Source: CAZELM01 sp964512995 (GTDB lineage: Bacteria; CSSED10-310). From it: a DNA stretch of 64,000 nt. The position numbers and the translations under genes were made by a program. Of this stretch, positions 32,877 through 41,405 are shown in pieces. The DNA lies in the NCBI GenBank assembly GCA_964512995.1, contig CAZELM010000013.1, positions 1-64,000 of the forward strand, read 5' to 3'. Within the stretch, counting starts at the first letter, position 1, and every line of letters begins with the position of its first letter. A model generated the notes under the pieces. That model ran no database searches, was not told where the DNA came from, and worked only from the letters and a program-made list of their open reading frames with translations.

Positions 32877-33301
32877 ATCACCCTCCTTTGCACTCGTTCC
32901 ATGAATTGTTTCAAATAGTATGCCAAAAGGTTTCTTTGAAACAACATTGCCGTGACCCCTCAGGGAGCGGTGATGCAAACTCATCGGCGTGGAAGGATGG
33001 CATCGCTATATTTCCCACACCCCGCTCCCTGCCCCCGCCGGTCATGTCAGGGCATTGATCCATGCAGGATCGGCCGGCGATCCTCTCCCGGTCGCTGAGT
33101 TGGGAGAAGTTAAAAGAATTTTGCACATATGCTATTCTCCATTCATGGAGAAGGATTAAGGATGATGTAATATGTGTATAAGCAGGGAACGGTGCAGCAA
33201 CGTAGCAGCCGTGGCATTTGATAAAAAAACGAATGCTTACGCTCATTGAATGATCGCATTAATTGTGGTTTACTCCAGATGATCAGTTTGGAGATGAACA
33301 A
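32877..33301. other. intergenic region upstream of clpB with dispersed repeat
   Basis: No gene. Contains the copy of the dispersed repeat at 33061-33171 and, nearer clpB, a GC-rich stretch around 33000-33060. The clpB promoter must be here; no convincing heat-shock operator was found. Confidence 0.4.
33061..33171. repeat. dispersed intergenic repeat, copy A
   Basis: Shares CATGCwGGATyGsCCGGCrA, then CCTCTC, then GCACATATGCT and a small palindrome (TTCTCCATTCATGGAGAAGG here) with the copy at 63130-63221, in the same order and orientation. The palindromic end can fold into a hairpin. Confidence 0.6.
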
Positions 33302-33838
33302 ATGCTTGATTTAATTGCTTTTTCCCATCCGATCATCAAAGAACCGCTCAAACCTGGATTCGAAGCAGGTGACCGGAAATCGTGGGATAATCCCAAGAAA
33401 TCGAACCTGTTCCGGGGATTCCTGGGAGGCTGTATCGGATCGACAATCGGTGCAATGATTTGGGCGTGGCTGTGGTATTTCACCCACTACAAGATCACCT
33501 GGATTGCAGTCATCATAGGTGTTCTGACAGGCTTTGGCACCCGAAGGTTGGGGAGAGGGTCAACTGTTGCTTTTCGATTGATTGGTGCAGGCTGGAGTTT
33601 TATTGGATGTCTGGAAGGGACCCTCGGTTATCTTTTGCTGGTATGGGCATTCCAAAAACAGCTCCCCGTAACGACAATCATTCAGGAATTGAATCTCCAG
33701 ACAATTTGGAGACTTCTGATGATTACATACAGCCATTGGGATTGGATTTTTTACTTGATGGCCATGGGTTTGGGATTTTTCCTGTCACTTCAGGAATCCA
33801 CTCCCCGGTACATTTTATCTCAAACCTCGAAGGAGTGA
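33302..33838 (+). CDS. hypothetical integral membrane protein
   Basis: A 178-residue protein of unknown function. After about 40 polar residues there are four likely membrane segments: FRGFLGGCIGSTIGAMIWAWL (around 38-60), ITWIAVIIGVLTGF (around 65-80), FIGCLEGTLGYLLLVWAF (around 100-120), and WIFYLMAMGLGFFLSL (around 147-165). The Gly-rich first hairpin recalls small glycine-zipper membrane proteins. ATG 33302 has GGAGATG 9 bases upstream; a TTG start at 33263 is possible. The end overlaps the convergent endonuclease IV gene by 24 bases. No family recognised. Confidence 0.65.
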   Translation: MLDLIAFSHPIIKEPLKPGFEAGDRKSWDNPKKSNLFRGFLGGCIGSTIGAMIWAWLWYFTHYKITWIAVIIGVLTGFGTRRLGRGSTVAFRLIGAGWSFIGCLEGTLGYLLLVWAFQKQLPVTTIIQELNLQTIWRLLMITYSHWDWIFYLMAMGLGFFLSLQESTPRYILSQTSKE

Positions 33839-34687
33839 GAGGTTTTTTATGTCCCACAAACCATCGGGATCCTTGGGAGTTTCGAGGATCATGGGGAGAT
33901 TCCGGAGAGCCGGATCATTGACGATTGCTCTGAACCCGTGCACTCCGATACGGCCTTCACCGATATGCGTATGTCGGTCGAGATGACTCCCGAGATCTCC
34001 AAGAGAATCATTGAGATGAACGACAACCAGCCGATCCAGACCGATGATCCGATGGAACTCATCCCTGGTTCGGTTCCATGCCTTATTTGTCTGGATATCA
34101 TAACCCGCTGAAAAAATGTGACACGTATCCAGACAGACTCCAATCCGGTTTTGGTGACGCGTATGGTGGATAATGTGCTGGAAGTGTTCGAATCGTCCAC
34201 CGATCGAATGAGAAGAGCCACTGGTCGTTTCCAGAGCTACTCCAACCTGAGCAACTGTGGGATTATCAAGCAGAAGATCAAGGGCGTCACAGATGCGTCG
34301 CATCCCGCCTGATTCTCCATGGCCCAGGTGGGAACCAGGATGAATCACAAGCCATGGGATGGAAAGCTGAGCGCAAAAAGCGAGTTCATCGGAAATGGCT
34401 CGTATGGATTTATGGTAGATCACGTCATCGGGAGATGCCAGATTGGCGAGATACAGGCCATGAAGGATGACGGGATGAATACCGGTTTGATGCAATGCCT
34501 GAAAATAACTATTGATTTGGACGGTTGTGGGTAATTTTCGTTTCCATATCCGAGGGGATCGTGAAAAAATGGCCGCTGTATCACAGGTTAATTCTCGTGC
34601 TCGATAGATGGCGCGAGCGAGACCCCCCGAAACGGACATATGGGATCCCAGAATCAATTCCTGCGAACCGGATTTGTGATATCCCAT
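33815..34687 (-). CDS. nfo: endonuclease IV (AP endonuclease, Nfo family)
   Basis: A 290-residue zinc-dependent enzyme that cuts DNA 5' to abasic sites. TIM-barrel motifs appear in order: LGSHMSVSGGLARAI, HGLYLANLASPD, VIHPGSHLGHG, ALETTSGSSHSIGGRFE, CLDTCHIFSAGYDI, HLNDSLGDLGSHLDRHTHIGEGRIG and LETPKD. These supply the trinuclear zinc ligands of the family, and all are present. The start ATG 34687 has no obvious ribosome site and adds about 13 residues before the usual LGSH start. It lies 9 bases after the lipoprotein gene, so it is the last gene of a three-gene minus-strand unit with a receiver/DHp protein. Its 3' end overlaps the convergent membrane-protein gene. Confidence 0.93.
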   Translation of the reverse strand: MGYHKSGSQELILGSHMSVSGGLARAIYRARELTCDTAAIFSRSPRIWKRKLPTTVQINSYFQALHQTGIHPVILHGLYLANLASPDDVIYHKSIRAISDELAFCAQLSIPWLVIHPGSHLGHGESGGMRRICDALDLLLDNPTVAQVGVALETTSGSSHSIGGRFEHFQHIIHHTRHQNRIGVCLDTCHIFSAGYDIQTNKAWNRTRDEFHRIIGLDRLVVVHLNDSLGDLGSHLDRHTHIGEGRIGVHGFRAIVNDPALRNLPMILETPKDPDGLWDIKNLSLLRGLR

Positions 34688-34695
34688 GCTGGAAA

Positions 34696-35040
34696 TCAGG
34701 ATGGCAGATCAGTAGAACATTGCCGAAGGACCCAGAAATAATCTTTTCTTTCAGAAACCATGATGGTGATGTGAGCGGTCGGGATCCATACTTCTGACAA
34801 TTTTTGGAATGCGATCAGCTCGTGAATACCCGGAGCGATATCGGAGAATATATCGCTGTTTCCGGTCTCAGGTAAGTACATAATACTGTCATTATCCAAT
34901 GTAACCGAAATATCACATGGAGTAAGATTCGTAATAGTGATGGTGTGATTGGTATCGAGGGGTGAATCCTTCCATGTATCACACCCGGATAGAATAATTG
35001 AAACAATCAAGGCAATGTAAGGAATGATTTTTGTTTTCAA
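34696..35040 (-). CDS. small lipoprotein
   Basis: A 114-residue exported lipoprotein. The signal peptide has a lipobox I-L-S-G-C at residues 16-20, and the residue after the Cys is Asp (C-D), which in enteric bacteria favours retention in the inner membrane. The mature part (about 94 residues) is a small beta domain (TITITNLTPCDISVTLDND, then ISIMVSERKDYFW-like strands), unrecognised. The start is TTG 35040, overlapping the TGA of the preceding receiver/DHp gene as TTGA. Nothing suggests a substrate. Being wired between a signalling gene and a DNA repair gene is odd. Confidence 0.75.
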   Translation of the reverse strand: MKTKIIPYIALIVSIILSGCDTWKDSPLDTNHTITITNLTPCDISVTLDNDSIMYLPETGNSDIFSDIAPGIHELIAFQKLSEVWIPTAHITIMVSERKDYFWVLRQCSTDLPS

Positions 35041-35843
35041 TCGTCGCCATTTCTGTCGTTATGATATTCTGATTTGGCTATATTCACTATCTGCGATCCA
35101 TAACCATGTTCCTCAAAAACCGGAGTTTTGATTTTATTTTTCAGTGTTTGAAGGGTTTGGATAATGCGGTTGATTTCGCCATTTATAGTGGTCAGGTATT
35201 GCCCCAGTTTCTCCGGGCTTAATCCGTTTCCTTTTTCAGAGCATATTTGCAGAATAGTACTGATCGTTGTCAGCGGATTTCTGAGTTCATGATCCAATGT
35301 ACCGGTCGCCGTATTGATGGCTGCGATCGTAGTAGTGATGAGGAGCTGTTGTTGTGTCTCCTCAAGCTTACGAAGCGTTATTTCCTGCTCGGTTGTTTTC
35401 TGTTTGAGATCTTTGATGAGCTGTTGATTCTGTTGAGCCATGGTTCGTTTTGCATATCCGCGCTGGAGAGCGAGAATGAGTTGCTCCATTTGAAATGGTT
35501 TTTCCAGATAATCATAAGCTCCGTTTCGGATAGCCGCGATGGCATTATCCATCGTACTATAACCGGTCATCATGATCACAATAATCTCAGAATCGAATTC
35601 GCGGATTTTTTCCAGAAGTTCAATGCCATTCATCGGACTCATTTTGATGTCTGTCAATACAATATCAAAAGGAGTCTGGGGATTGATGACTTTAAAGTAA
35701 GCTTCTTCACCGCTACGGGCTGTTTCGACGTTGTACCCGGTCATAGACAGGATAACTTCGAGATTGTCAAGATTCTCGATATGATCATCCACGACCAGGA
35801 TGTGAGGCCGTCTGAGGTCCGGTTTTTCTGTATATTTTTTCAT
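35037..35843 (-). CDS. response-regulator receiver fused to a histidine-kinase DHp domain lacking the ATPase domain
   Basis: A 268-residue signalling protein. The receiver domain (about 12-125) has acidic residues D19/D20, phospho-acceptor D65 in VLTDIKM, T93 and K115 (EKPF). A coiled coil follows (about 130-170), then a dimerisation/phosphotransfer helix pair with H185 in LDHELRNPLTTIS. The protein stops about 35 residues after that helix pair. The HATPase catalytic boxes (N, G1, G2) are absent. It could pass phosphate between its own Asp and His, or accept it from a partner kinase; this is inference. ATG 35843 has GAAGGA 6 bases upstream. It heads a minus-strand unit with the lipoprotein and endonuclease IV. 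No DNA-binding domain is present. Confidence 0.85.
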   Translation of the reverse strand: MKKYTEKPDLRRPHILVVDDHIENLDNLEVILSMTGYNVETARSGEEAYFKVINPQTPFDIVLTDIKMSPMNGIELLEKIREFDSEIIVIMMTGYSTMDNAIAAIRNGAYDYLEKPFQMEQLILALQRGYAKRTMAQQNQQLIKDLKQKTTEQEITLRKLEETQQQLLITTTIAAINTATGTLDHELRNPLTTISTILQICSEKGNGLSPEKLGQYLTTINGEINRIIQTLQTLKNKIKTPVFEEHGYGSQIVNIAKSEYHNDRNGDD

Positions 35844-36378
35844 GATATTCCTTCACCTTGTTAAAGGTCGCTGCTATCCGATGCCACTGCAAAAACCATA
35901 CCTGTAGAAACTATCGGATGATGATTTTGTAATTGATCTATGCAGCCGATGTGTTTGGTGATTTGCATTGACGGGCTGTAGTCGATGTTGAAGATTGAAT
36001 CCTGTTAATGAACATAACGATATACCTTCATGGTGAAATCAATCAGAATCCGATATACTTTTCTAAAAAGTGGATGTGTGTTATGGAAATCTTGGCTGAG
36101 TGTACTCATCTGACCATTGTTGCTTCTGAGGGATGAATGCAATTCAGGAAAGGATCTGATGCAAATTTTGCGGATATGGAATGCTCGTCGAGTGATAACA
36201 TCAAATTGGGAAAGATGCGGAAAGGTCTGCTTAAAAGTGTTCCATTCATCAAAAAAACTATCATATATAAATATCATATTGCTTTTTGAGATAAAGAATC
36301 TTATCATGGGTTTGTTTTTAGTTGTTGTGATGCATGATGTTTTAACTCGAACCAGACAATATCGTACAGGAGGCCATC
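35844..36378. other. 535-base intergenic region upstream of carD
   Basis: No firm gene. The minus strand carries a 100-codon frame (36005-36307), rich in Arg, Phe and Ile, without a ribosome site. It looks more protein-like than chance but I cannot support it. No repeats were seen. Promoters for carD and the receiver gene must lie here. Confidence 0.35.
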
Positions 36379-36855
36379 ATGTTTAATGTCGGTGATCTTT
36401 TGATTTACCCTACCCAAGGATTGGCACAGGTTCAGGGTATTGAATCGAAAGTCATTGGCAACAAAGCAACAGATTTTTATATTCTCAGAATTGTCGCTAA
36501 AAATCTGGCGATCATGGTTCCAACTGCCAATGAAGAAAAAATTGGGCTCCGGCAGATCGTCCAACCGGAAGAACTGCCTAAAGTTAAAGAAATTCTGGGT
36601 AAAAATTCTGAGACTCATTACACGCAATGGCATCATCGATACAGCGACAATTTTGATAAACTGAAATCAGGATCTATCTTCCTGACAGCGGAAGTCGTGC
36701 GGGATTTGGTCAACTTAAAGAAAAAAAAGAGTTTGGCTATCAAGGAATCCCGGATGATGGATAATGCTTTGCAACTGCTTATCACAGAGGTCGCAGCATG
36801 TCTGAATATTCCTGATAAGGAAGCCAGTGACTGGATTATGGAATCGCTGAACTAG
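36379..36855 (+). CDS. CarD-family transcription regulator
   Basis: A 158-residue member of the CarD/CdnL family, which binds RNA polymerase beta and stabilises open promoter complexes. The N-terminal RNA-polymerase-interacting domain starts MFNVGDLLIYPTQGLAQVQGIE (the F-x-V-G-D-x-x-x-Y-P-x-x-G motif) and runs to about residue 60. The C-terminal helical bundle (about 65-155) carries the usual W-H/R-Y-S and basic residues (HHRYSDNFDKLKSGS). AGGAGG precedes ATG 36379 by 6 bases. It is followed after 218 bases by a long operon that has its own likely promoter, so it is probably a separate transcript. Confidence 0.9.
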   Translation: MFNVGDLLIYPTQGLAQVQGIESKVIGNKATDFYILRIVAKNLAIMVPTANEEKIGLRQIVQPEELPKVKEILGKNSETHYTQWHHRYSDNFDKLKSGSIFLTAEVVRDLVNLKKKKSLAIKESRMMDNALQLLITEVAACLNIPDKEASDWIMESLN

Positions 36856-36981
36856 GCGAAAACCTCCGACCGCTTCCACAGCGTTTCGTCCCAGGATTTA
36901 TAATTAAAATCAGAAAAAATTCGGAACACCACATGCCTTAGAATCGTATTGGATGTCAGGTATTTGGATTCTGTCTGTCAT

Positions 36982-37011
36982 TTGACGCTGAAAAAGAAAT
37001 CATGCTACTTA
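36982..37011 (+). promoter_or_regulatory. candidate promoter for the PpiC-moxR-bat operon
   Basis: TTGACG (36982-36987) and TACTTA (37006-37011), 18 bases apart, lie about 60 bases before the start codon at 37074. Confidence 0.4.
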
Positions 37012-37073
37012 TAGCGGCAGTTATCTTGGGGATTGTAGGTAAAACAGAGAAGAGATAAACGAAGGAGCATTAT

Positions 37074-38390
37074 ATGAACGGAGCCGTCTTAGGAATTCCA
37101 AAGCGATTGATGAACGATAAAATCTGTCTTTTCATCGTCGGATTTTTTGCACTGATGATGCCAATATCGGTTTATGCTGAAGATACAAATACTGTACTGG
37201 CGGAGGTTGGGGATATAAAGATCACGTCTGCTGATGTCCAACGAAAGCTTGAGGAGATTCCGTCTTATGCACGAAGCAACTTTGAGACCAAAGAAGGTCA
37301 GATGAAGCTTCTTGACCGGATTGTCAAAACTCAGTTATTGATGAAAGCTGCCATAGAATCCAATTATGAAGAGAAGCAAGAAATAAAAGATAAATTAGCA
37401 GAATCGAGGGAGCGGATCCTGACTTCGGAATATTTTAAAAATGAAATGAGCAATCCACCATCACCACCTGATTCTCAGTTACAGCAATATTACGAAAAAC
37501 ATAAAGAGGAATATCGCACGGAGGCATCCGTCGATGCAGCGCATATTCTGGTCGATACTCAGGAAAAAGCGGAAGAAATACGCAACCTTCTGTCAAAAGA
37601 TGAGATATCCTTTGATGAAGCAGTAAAAAAATATTCCAAAGATGAGGAGACTCGTGAGGTAGCTGGACGATTGGGAAATATTCGGAAAGAAGGATATATC
37701 CGTGGGATCGGACGATCAGCCGAATTTGAAGAAGCGGTTTTCAGCCTGAAGATCGGGCAGATATCAGAACCCATTAAAACCCGACTCGGCTGGCATATTA
37801 TCCGGGTGGATGCCAAGGAAGATGCGGGTTATAAATCATTTGATTCTGTTAAAAGCCTGATCGCTGAAGAGATGCTGGTCACTGATGAGAGTATTGAAAA
37901 AGAATATAAAGAAAATCCCGATAAATACATGAGTCGCGCTCGTTGCAAGATTAAACATATTCAGGTCGCTTCGGAAAAGGAGGCGAAAGATATTTACAAG
38001 CAGCTTAAAGCGGGGAAGCAGTTTGACACATTGGTAGAAACCAAATCAACAGATACGGCTTCCGTCAAACAAAAAGGGAGCCTGGGATATCTTTATAAAG
38101 ATGGTTATATTCGAGGAATCGGTAAAGATGCGAATTTTGAAACTGCCGTTTTTGCTCTGAAACAGGGTGAATTCTCCAAACCAATCCAAACAAAAAAAGG
38201 CTGGCACATTGTAGCAATGGAAGAGAAGTCGGATGAGTTATTGAAGCCCATATCCGAAGTTAAAACACAGATCAAAAATAAATTGATTCGGGATATGAAG
38301 GAGAAAAGTCTCGAAGATCGATTCGACGCATTGAAAAAGAAATTTAAATGCACGATCCATGAAGATCGCATCCAACCCATCGTGCCGTAA
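37074..38390 (+). CDS. periplasmic peptidyl-prolyl isomerase, SurA/PpiC type with two parvulin domains
   Basis: A 438-residue chaperone/isomerase for outer-membrane or secreted proteins. A signal peptide (hydrophobic 17-35, ending near VYAED) is followed by a SurA-like N-terminal helical domain (about 36-135). Two parvulin-type rotamase domains follow (about 150-250 and 290-390). Both contain the matching strings YIRGIG... and W-H-I, so they arose by duplication. The start has AAGGAG 7 bases upstream. It lies 88 bases before moxR in the same direction and may be co-expressed with the Bat genes, which encode envelope proteins that could be its clients. The second copy keeps the family's AxxH-like strand IKHIQV in place of AAHILV. 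Confidence 0.88.
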   Translation: MNGAVLGIPKRLMNDKICLFIVGFFALMMPISVYAEDTNTVLAEVGDIKITSADVQRKLEEIPSYARSNFETKEGQMKLLDRIVKTQLLMKAAIESNYEEKQEIKDKLAESRERILTSEYFKNEMSNPPSPPDSQLQQYYEKHKEEYRTEASVDAAHILVDTQEKAEEIRNLLSKDEISFDEAVKKYSKDEETREVAGRLGNIRKEGYIRGIGRSAEFEEAVFSLKIGQISEPIKTRLGWHIIRVDAKEDAGYKSFDSVKSLIAEEMLVTDESIEKEYKENPDKYMSRARCKIKHIQVASEKEAKDIYKQLKAGKQFDTLVETKSTDTASVKQKGSLGYLYKDGYIRGIGKDANFETAVFALKQGEFSKPIQTKKGWHIVAMEEKSDELLKPISEVKTQIKNKLIRDMKEKSLEDRFDALKKKFKCTIHEDRIQPIVP

Positions 38391-38478
38391 TCCAGTAAAT
38401 GGAGAATCGTTGCGTATCTTTTGGAAATAACGGATCAATGGTCGTGATGTTGCTCTTTTTATTTGGGAGGATCTAGGT

Positions 38479-39468
38479 GTGAGTATTGATATTCAGGAAT
38501 TGAATGAACGGGTGAAGTCTGCTGCCGGATTTATCGGAATCCTCAAGCGGGAACTTGAGAAAGTCATTGTTGGCCAGAAATATCTGCTTGACCGTCTCAT
38601 GATTGGATTATTCGCGGATGGACACATCCTGATCGAAGGAGTCCCTGGTCTCGCGAAAACTCTGGCAGTAAAAACGCTTGCCGAATCCATTCGAGCGGAA
38701 TTTAAGCGTATTCAGTTCACTCCTGATTTGCTTCCCGCTGATTTAACCGGAACAATGATATATAATCCCAAGGATAACACGTTTGAGCCCAAAAAAGGTC
38801 CATTGTTTGCAAACCTGGTATTGGCTGACGAAATCAATCGTGCTCCTGCGAAAGTCCAAAGCGCTCTGCTGGAAGCGATGCAGGAACGGCAGGTCACCAT
38901 TGGTGAACGAACGTACATTCTCCCAGCACCTTTTCTCGTGCTTGCCACTCAGAATCCGATCGAACAGGAAGGGACCTATCCGTTACCGGAAGCACAAGTC
39001 GATCGGTTCATGTTGAAACTCAAAATCGGGTACCCAACCAAACAGGAGGAACGAGGGATTCTGGATCGGATGAGCATGGCATCTCCCATTCATGCTGAAC
39101 CGGTTATCGATCCCAAACACATTCTGGATGCGCGAAACATGATTCGGGAGATCCATGTGGATGAACGTGCTCGCAATTATGTGGTCGACCTGGTGTATGC
39201 ATCGCGATTTCCGTCCGATTATGGTTTATCGGAACTGAAAGGACTGATCCAGTATGGCGCTTCGCCGAGAGCTACCATCTATCTGATCGCAGCAGCCCGG
39301 GCATATTCTTTTTTAAACGGCCGAGGTTATGTCACTCCTGATGACATCAAGACCATCGGCCCGGATGTCCTGCGGCATCGTATTATTTTAAGTTATGAAG
39401 CGGAGGCCGAAGAGTTGAATTCCGACGACGTGATTAAAATGATTTTTGATAAAGTTGAAGTTCCGTAA
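38479..39468 (+). CDS. MoxR-family AAA+ ATPase
   Basis: A 329-residue AAA+ ATPase of the MoxR (APE2220/RavA-like) branch. Walker A is the degenerate GVPGLAKT typical for MoxR, Walker B is LVLADEINRAPAKVQSALLEAMQE, sensor 1 is LATQNPIEQEGTYPLPEAQVDRF, and the C-terminal lid contains SPRATIYLIAAARA. MoxR proteins act with VWA-domain partners as metal-insertion or assembly chaperones. Here the partners are the DUF58 and Bat VWA genes downstream. GTG 38479 is the start, with GGGAGGAT 5-8 bases upstream. The 81-base gap to the next gene is the only sizeable gap in the operon before batD. Confidence 0.95.
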   Translation: MSIDIQELNERVKSAAGFIGILKRELEKVIVGQKYLLDRLMIGLFADGHILIEGVPGLAKTLAVKTLAESIRAEFKRIQFTPDLLPADLTGTMIYNPKDNTFEPKKGPLFANLVLADEINRAPAKVQSALLEAMQERQVTIGERTYILPAPFLVLATQNPIEQEGTYPLPEAQVDRFMLKLKIGYPTKQEERGILDRMSMASPIHAEPVIDPKHILDARNMIREIHVDERARNYVVDLVYASRFPSDYGLSELKGLIQYGASPRATIYLIAAARAYSFLNGRGYVTPDDIKTIGPDVLRHRIILSYEAEAEELNSDDVIKMIFDKVEVP

Positions 39469-39549
39469 CGATACGGCAGACCAACATCAGAAATATCCAC
39501 GAATTCCCCCAAATGATTTCCCATTATCAATGATCTGAGGATTATTCCA

Positions 39550-40428
39550 GTGATAAGCAGAGAATTGGTCAGAAAGATAAAGCGAATTCAGATTACGACG
39601 AATCGGATTGTGAACCAGGCCATGGCGGGTCAATATCAGAGCGCATTCAAAGGACGCGGGATGGAATTTTCGGAGGTCCGTGAGTACATCCCCGGTGATG
39701 ATATCCGAACGATTGACTGGAATGTCACCGCTCGATTCAGCAAACCCTATGTCAAACGATATATCGAAGAACGGGAATTGACCGTCCTTTTCCTCAATGA
39801 CATCTCCGGATCTTTGGGATTTGGAACAATCAGTAGATTGAAAAGTGAGTTGTCAGCGGAAATCTGTGCCATTCTCGCCTTCTCGGCGATTAAAAATAAT
39901 GATCGGATCGGTTCCATTTTGTTTTCTGATCGGATTGAAAGTTATATTGCACCACAAAAAGGCGTTCAACATGTGCTCCGAGTAATCCGGGACTTACTTG
40001 TTCAGAAACCGATTGGACGTGGAACCAGCATCACGAATGCCGTGGAATATCTCAACCGGGTTCAGAAACGACGGGCAGTGGTGTTTTTGGTTTCCGATTT
40101 TTTGGATGCCGGTTATGAGAAAGCGGTTCGTATTGCGGCTCGACGTCACGATCTGGTCGCAGTCATCGTGGAAGATCCGAGAGAAAGCGAGATGCCGTCG
40201 GTCCGATGGATGACATTTCAGGATGCCGAGACCGGTGAGGAAATCTGTGTGGATTTGTCGAAAAAAGCGATTCGGGAGCAGTTTCAAAATCAGATCCTAG
40301 CCGCTCGGACCGCTCGGGATCGCTTTATCGCATCAGCAGGAATCGATTGTCTCAAGATTCGTACTGATCAACCCTATGAAGCCGATTTGTATCGATTCAT
40401 GAAATCAAGGGCACGGAGGATGCATTGA
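39550..40428 (+). CDS. DUF58 (VWA-like) protein of the Bat operon
   Basis: A 292-residue cytoplasmic protein of the DUF58 family, always paired with MoxR. It contains the signature GRGMEFSEVREYIPGDDIRTIDWNVTAR (about 36-63), then the VWA-like core with FLNDISGS (the remnant DxSxS metal site), and ends in a short basic helix. It starts with GTG 39550; GAGG lies about 10 bases before. It overlaps the following gene by 4 bases (TTGA), so the MoxR-DUF58-Bat set is translated as a unit. The family's molecular role is not firmly known; a scaffold for MoxR-driven assembly is likely. Confidence 0.93.
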   Translation: MISRELVRKIKRIQITTNRIVNQAMAGQYQSAFKGRGMEFSEVREYIPGDDIRTIDWNVTARFSKPYVKRYIEERELTVLFLNDISGSLGFGTISRLKSELSAEICAILAFSAIKNNDRIGSILFSDRIESYIAPQKGVQHVLRVIRDLLVQKPIGRGTSITNAVEYLNRVQKRRAVVFLVSDFLDAGYEKAVRIAARRHDLVAVIVEDPRESEMPSVRWMTFQDAETGEEICVDLSKKAIREQFQNQILAARTARDRFIASAGIDCLKIRTDQPYEADLYRFMKSRARRMH

Positions 40429-41405
40429 AAGCATTATCAGAAATAATCATCTGGATAGTGGCGTGCCTTTTTGTTAACGGGGGAATTTTCGCTGAGAGCC
40501 CAATCACCGTCACTGCCACAACCAATCGAAGCAAAATCCATATCGGAGATCCGATCGTGCTGCGGGTTTCGGTCATTTCCACTGAAAACGCTCGGATCGT
40601 CTTCCCGGACGAGTCTCTCGATATCACGCCATTCCGCATACTGAATCGGACGGTAGCCGTGGAGAAAGATCCCGCTTCATCCCAGGATATCGATGTATTA
40701 TTGATGAATATCAGTGTGTATGAGACCGGAGACATGGAAATACCTCCGATCACCATCCATTATGAGTTACCGGATGGTTCCAAAGGAGCGGCTCAGACTG
40801 ATCCGCTTTTTATCCAGGTGGATTCAATACTGTCTCCAGATGATCAGACCCCGCGTGACATTCGGAGTCCGGCGATCGTACCTGCGACACTTTATTACAA
40901 GATTCTCGTAATTGGTGTTGCCATATTGGTCGTAATCATGGTCGCTGTGGCGATTTGGTACCTGAAGCGTCGCCGTCAGCGTATCGCGGCAACACCACTT
41001 CCTCCACCCCCCCCCAGACCTGCTCATGTGATCGCTCTGGAAGCAATTGATGAACTCAATAAACAAAATCTGTTACGCCAGGGAGAGATCAAACTGTTTT
41101 TCATTCTCCTGACGGAAATATTCAAAGTATACCTCGGTCGACGTTTTGCTTTTCCAGCTCCAGAACGAACAACTCAGGAATTAGCGGAAGATCTGGAACT
41201 GATACAGGTGCATCATGCTGACCGAGTGGATATTCTGTCTGTTCTGGAGTTAGCAGATCTCGTCAAGTTCGCCAAGTATGTGCCGGAAGACTTTCGCTGC
41301 CGGGAAAGTATGGAGCGGGTCATCAAGGTCATTAGTCGAACGAAGGACGTCAATGAATCGATCTCCGGTGATGAAAACCAGGTTTCCGTGGAGGCGCATC
41401 CATGA
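40425..41405 (+). CDS. single-pass membrane protein of the Bat operon (BatD-like short paralogue / DUF4381-type)
   Basis: A 326-residue exported, membrane-anchored protein. A signal peptide (1-23) leads to a periplasmic beta domain (ITVTATTNRSKIHIGDPIVLRVSV), whose start resembles that of the batD product farther down (ITVTAAVDRNQVYLFDRIQY), so the two share a module. A membrane segment (about 158-182) is followed by a Pro-rich turn and a cytoplasmic helical domain of about 140 residues. The start is TTG 40425, overlapping the DUF58 stop as TTGA; the next gene starts in an ATGA overlap. It likely helps link the VWA proteins to the envelope. Exact role unknown. Confidence 0.75.
   Translation: MKALSEIIIWIVACLFVNGGIFAESPITVTATTNRSKIHIGDPIVLRVSVISTENARIVFPDESLDITPFRILNRTVAVEKDPASSQDIDVLLMNISVYETGDMEIPPITIHYELPDGSKGAAQTDPLFIQVDSILSPDDQTPRDIRSPAIVPATLYYKILVIGVAILVVIMVAVAIWYLKRRRQRIAATPLPPPPPRPAHVIALEAIDELNKQNLLRQGEIKLFFILLTEIFKVYLGRRFAFPAPERTTQELAEDLELIQVHHADRVDILSVLELADLVKFAKYVPEDFRCRESMERVIKVISRTKDVNESISGDENQVSVEAHP

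Noticed and set aside
32911..33246. Minus-strand frame upstream of clpB
   Set aside because: It covers the dispersed repeat and a GC-rich stretch, has no ribosome site, and looks like chance.
36005..36307. Minus-strand 100-codon frame before carD
   Set aside because: Protein-like composition but no ribosome site and no recognisable family. Mentioned only in the intergenic entry.
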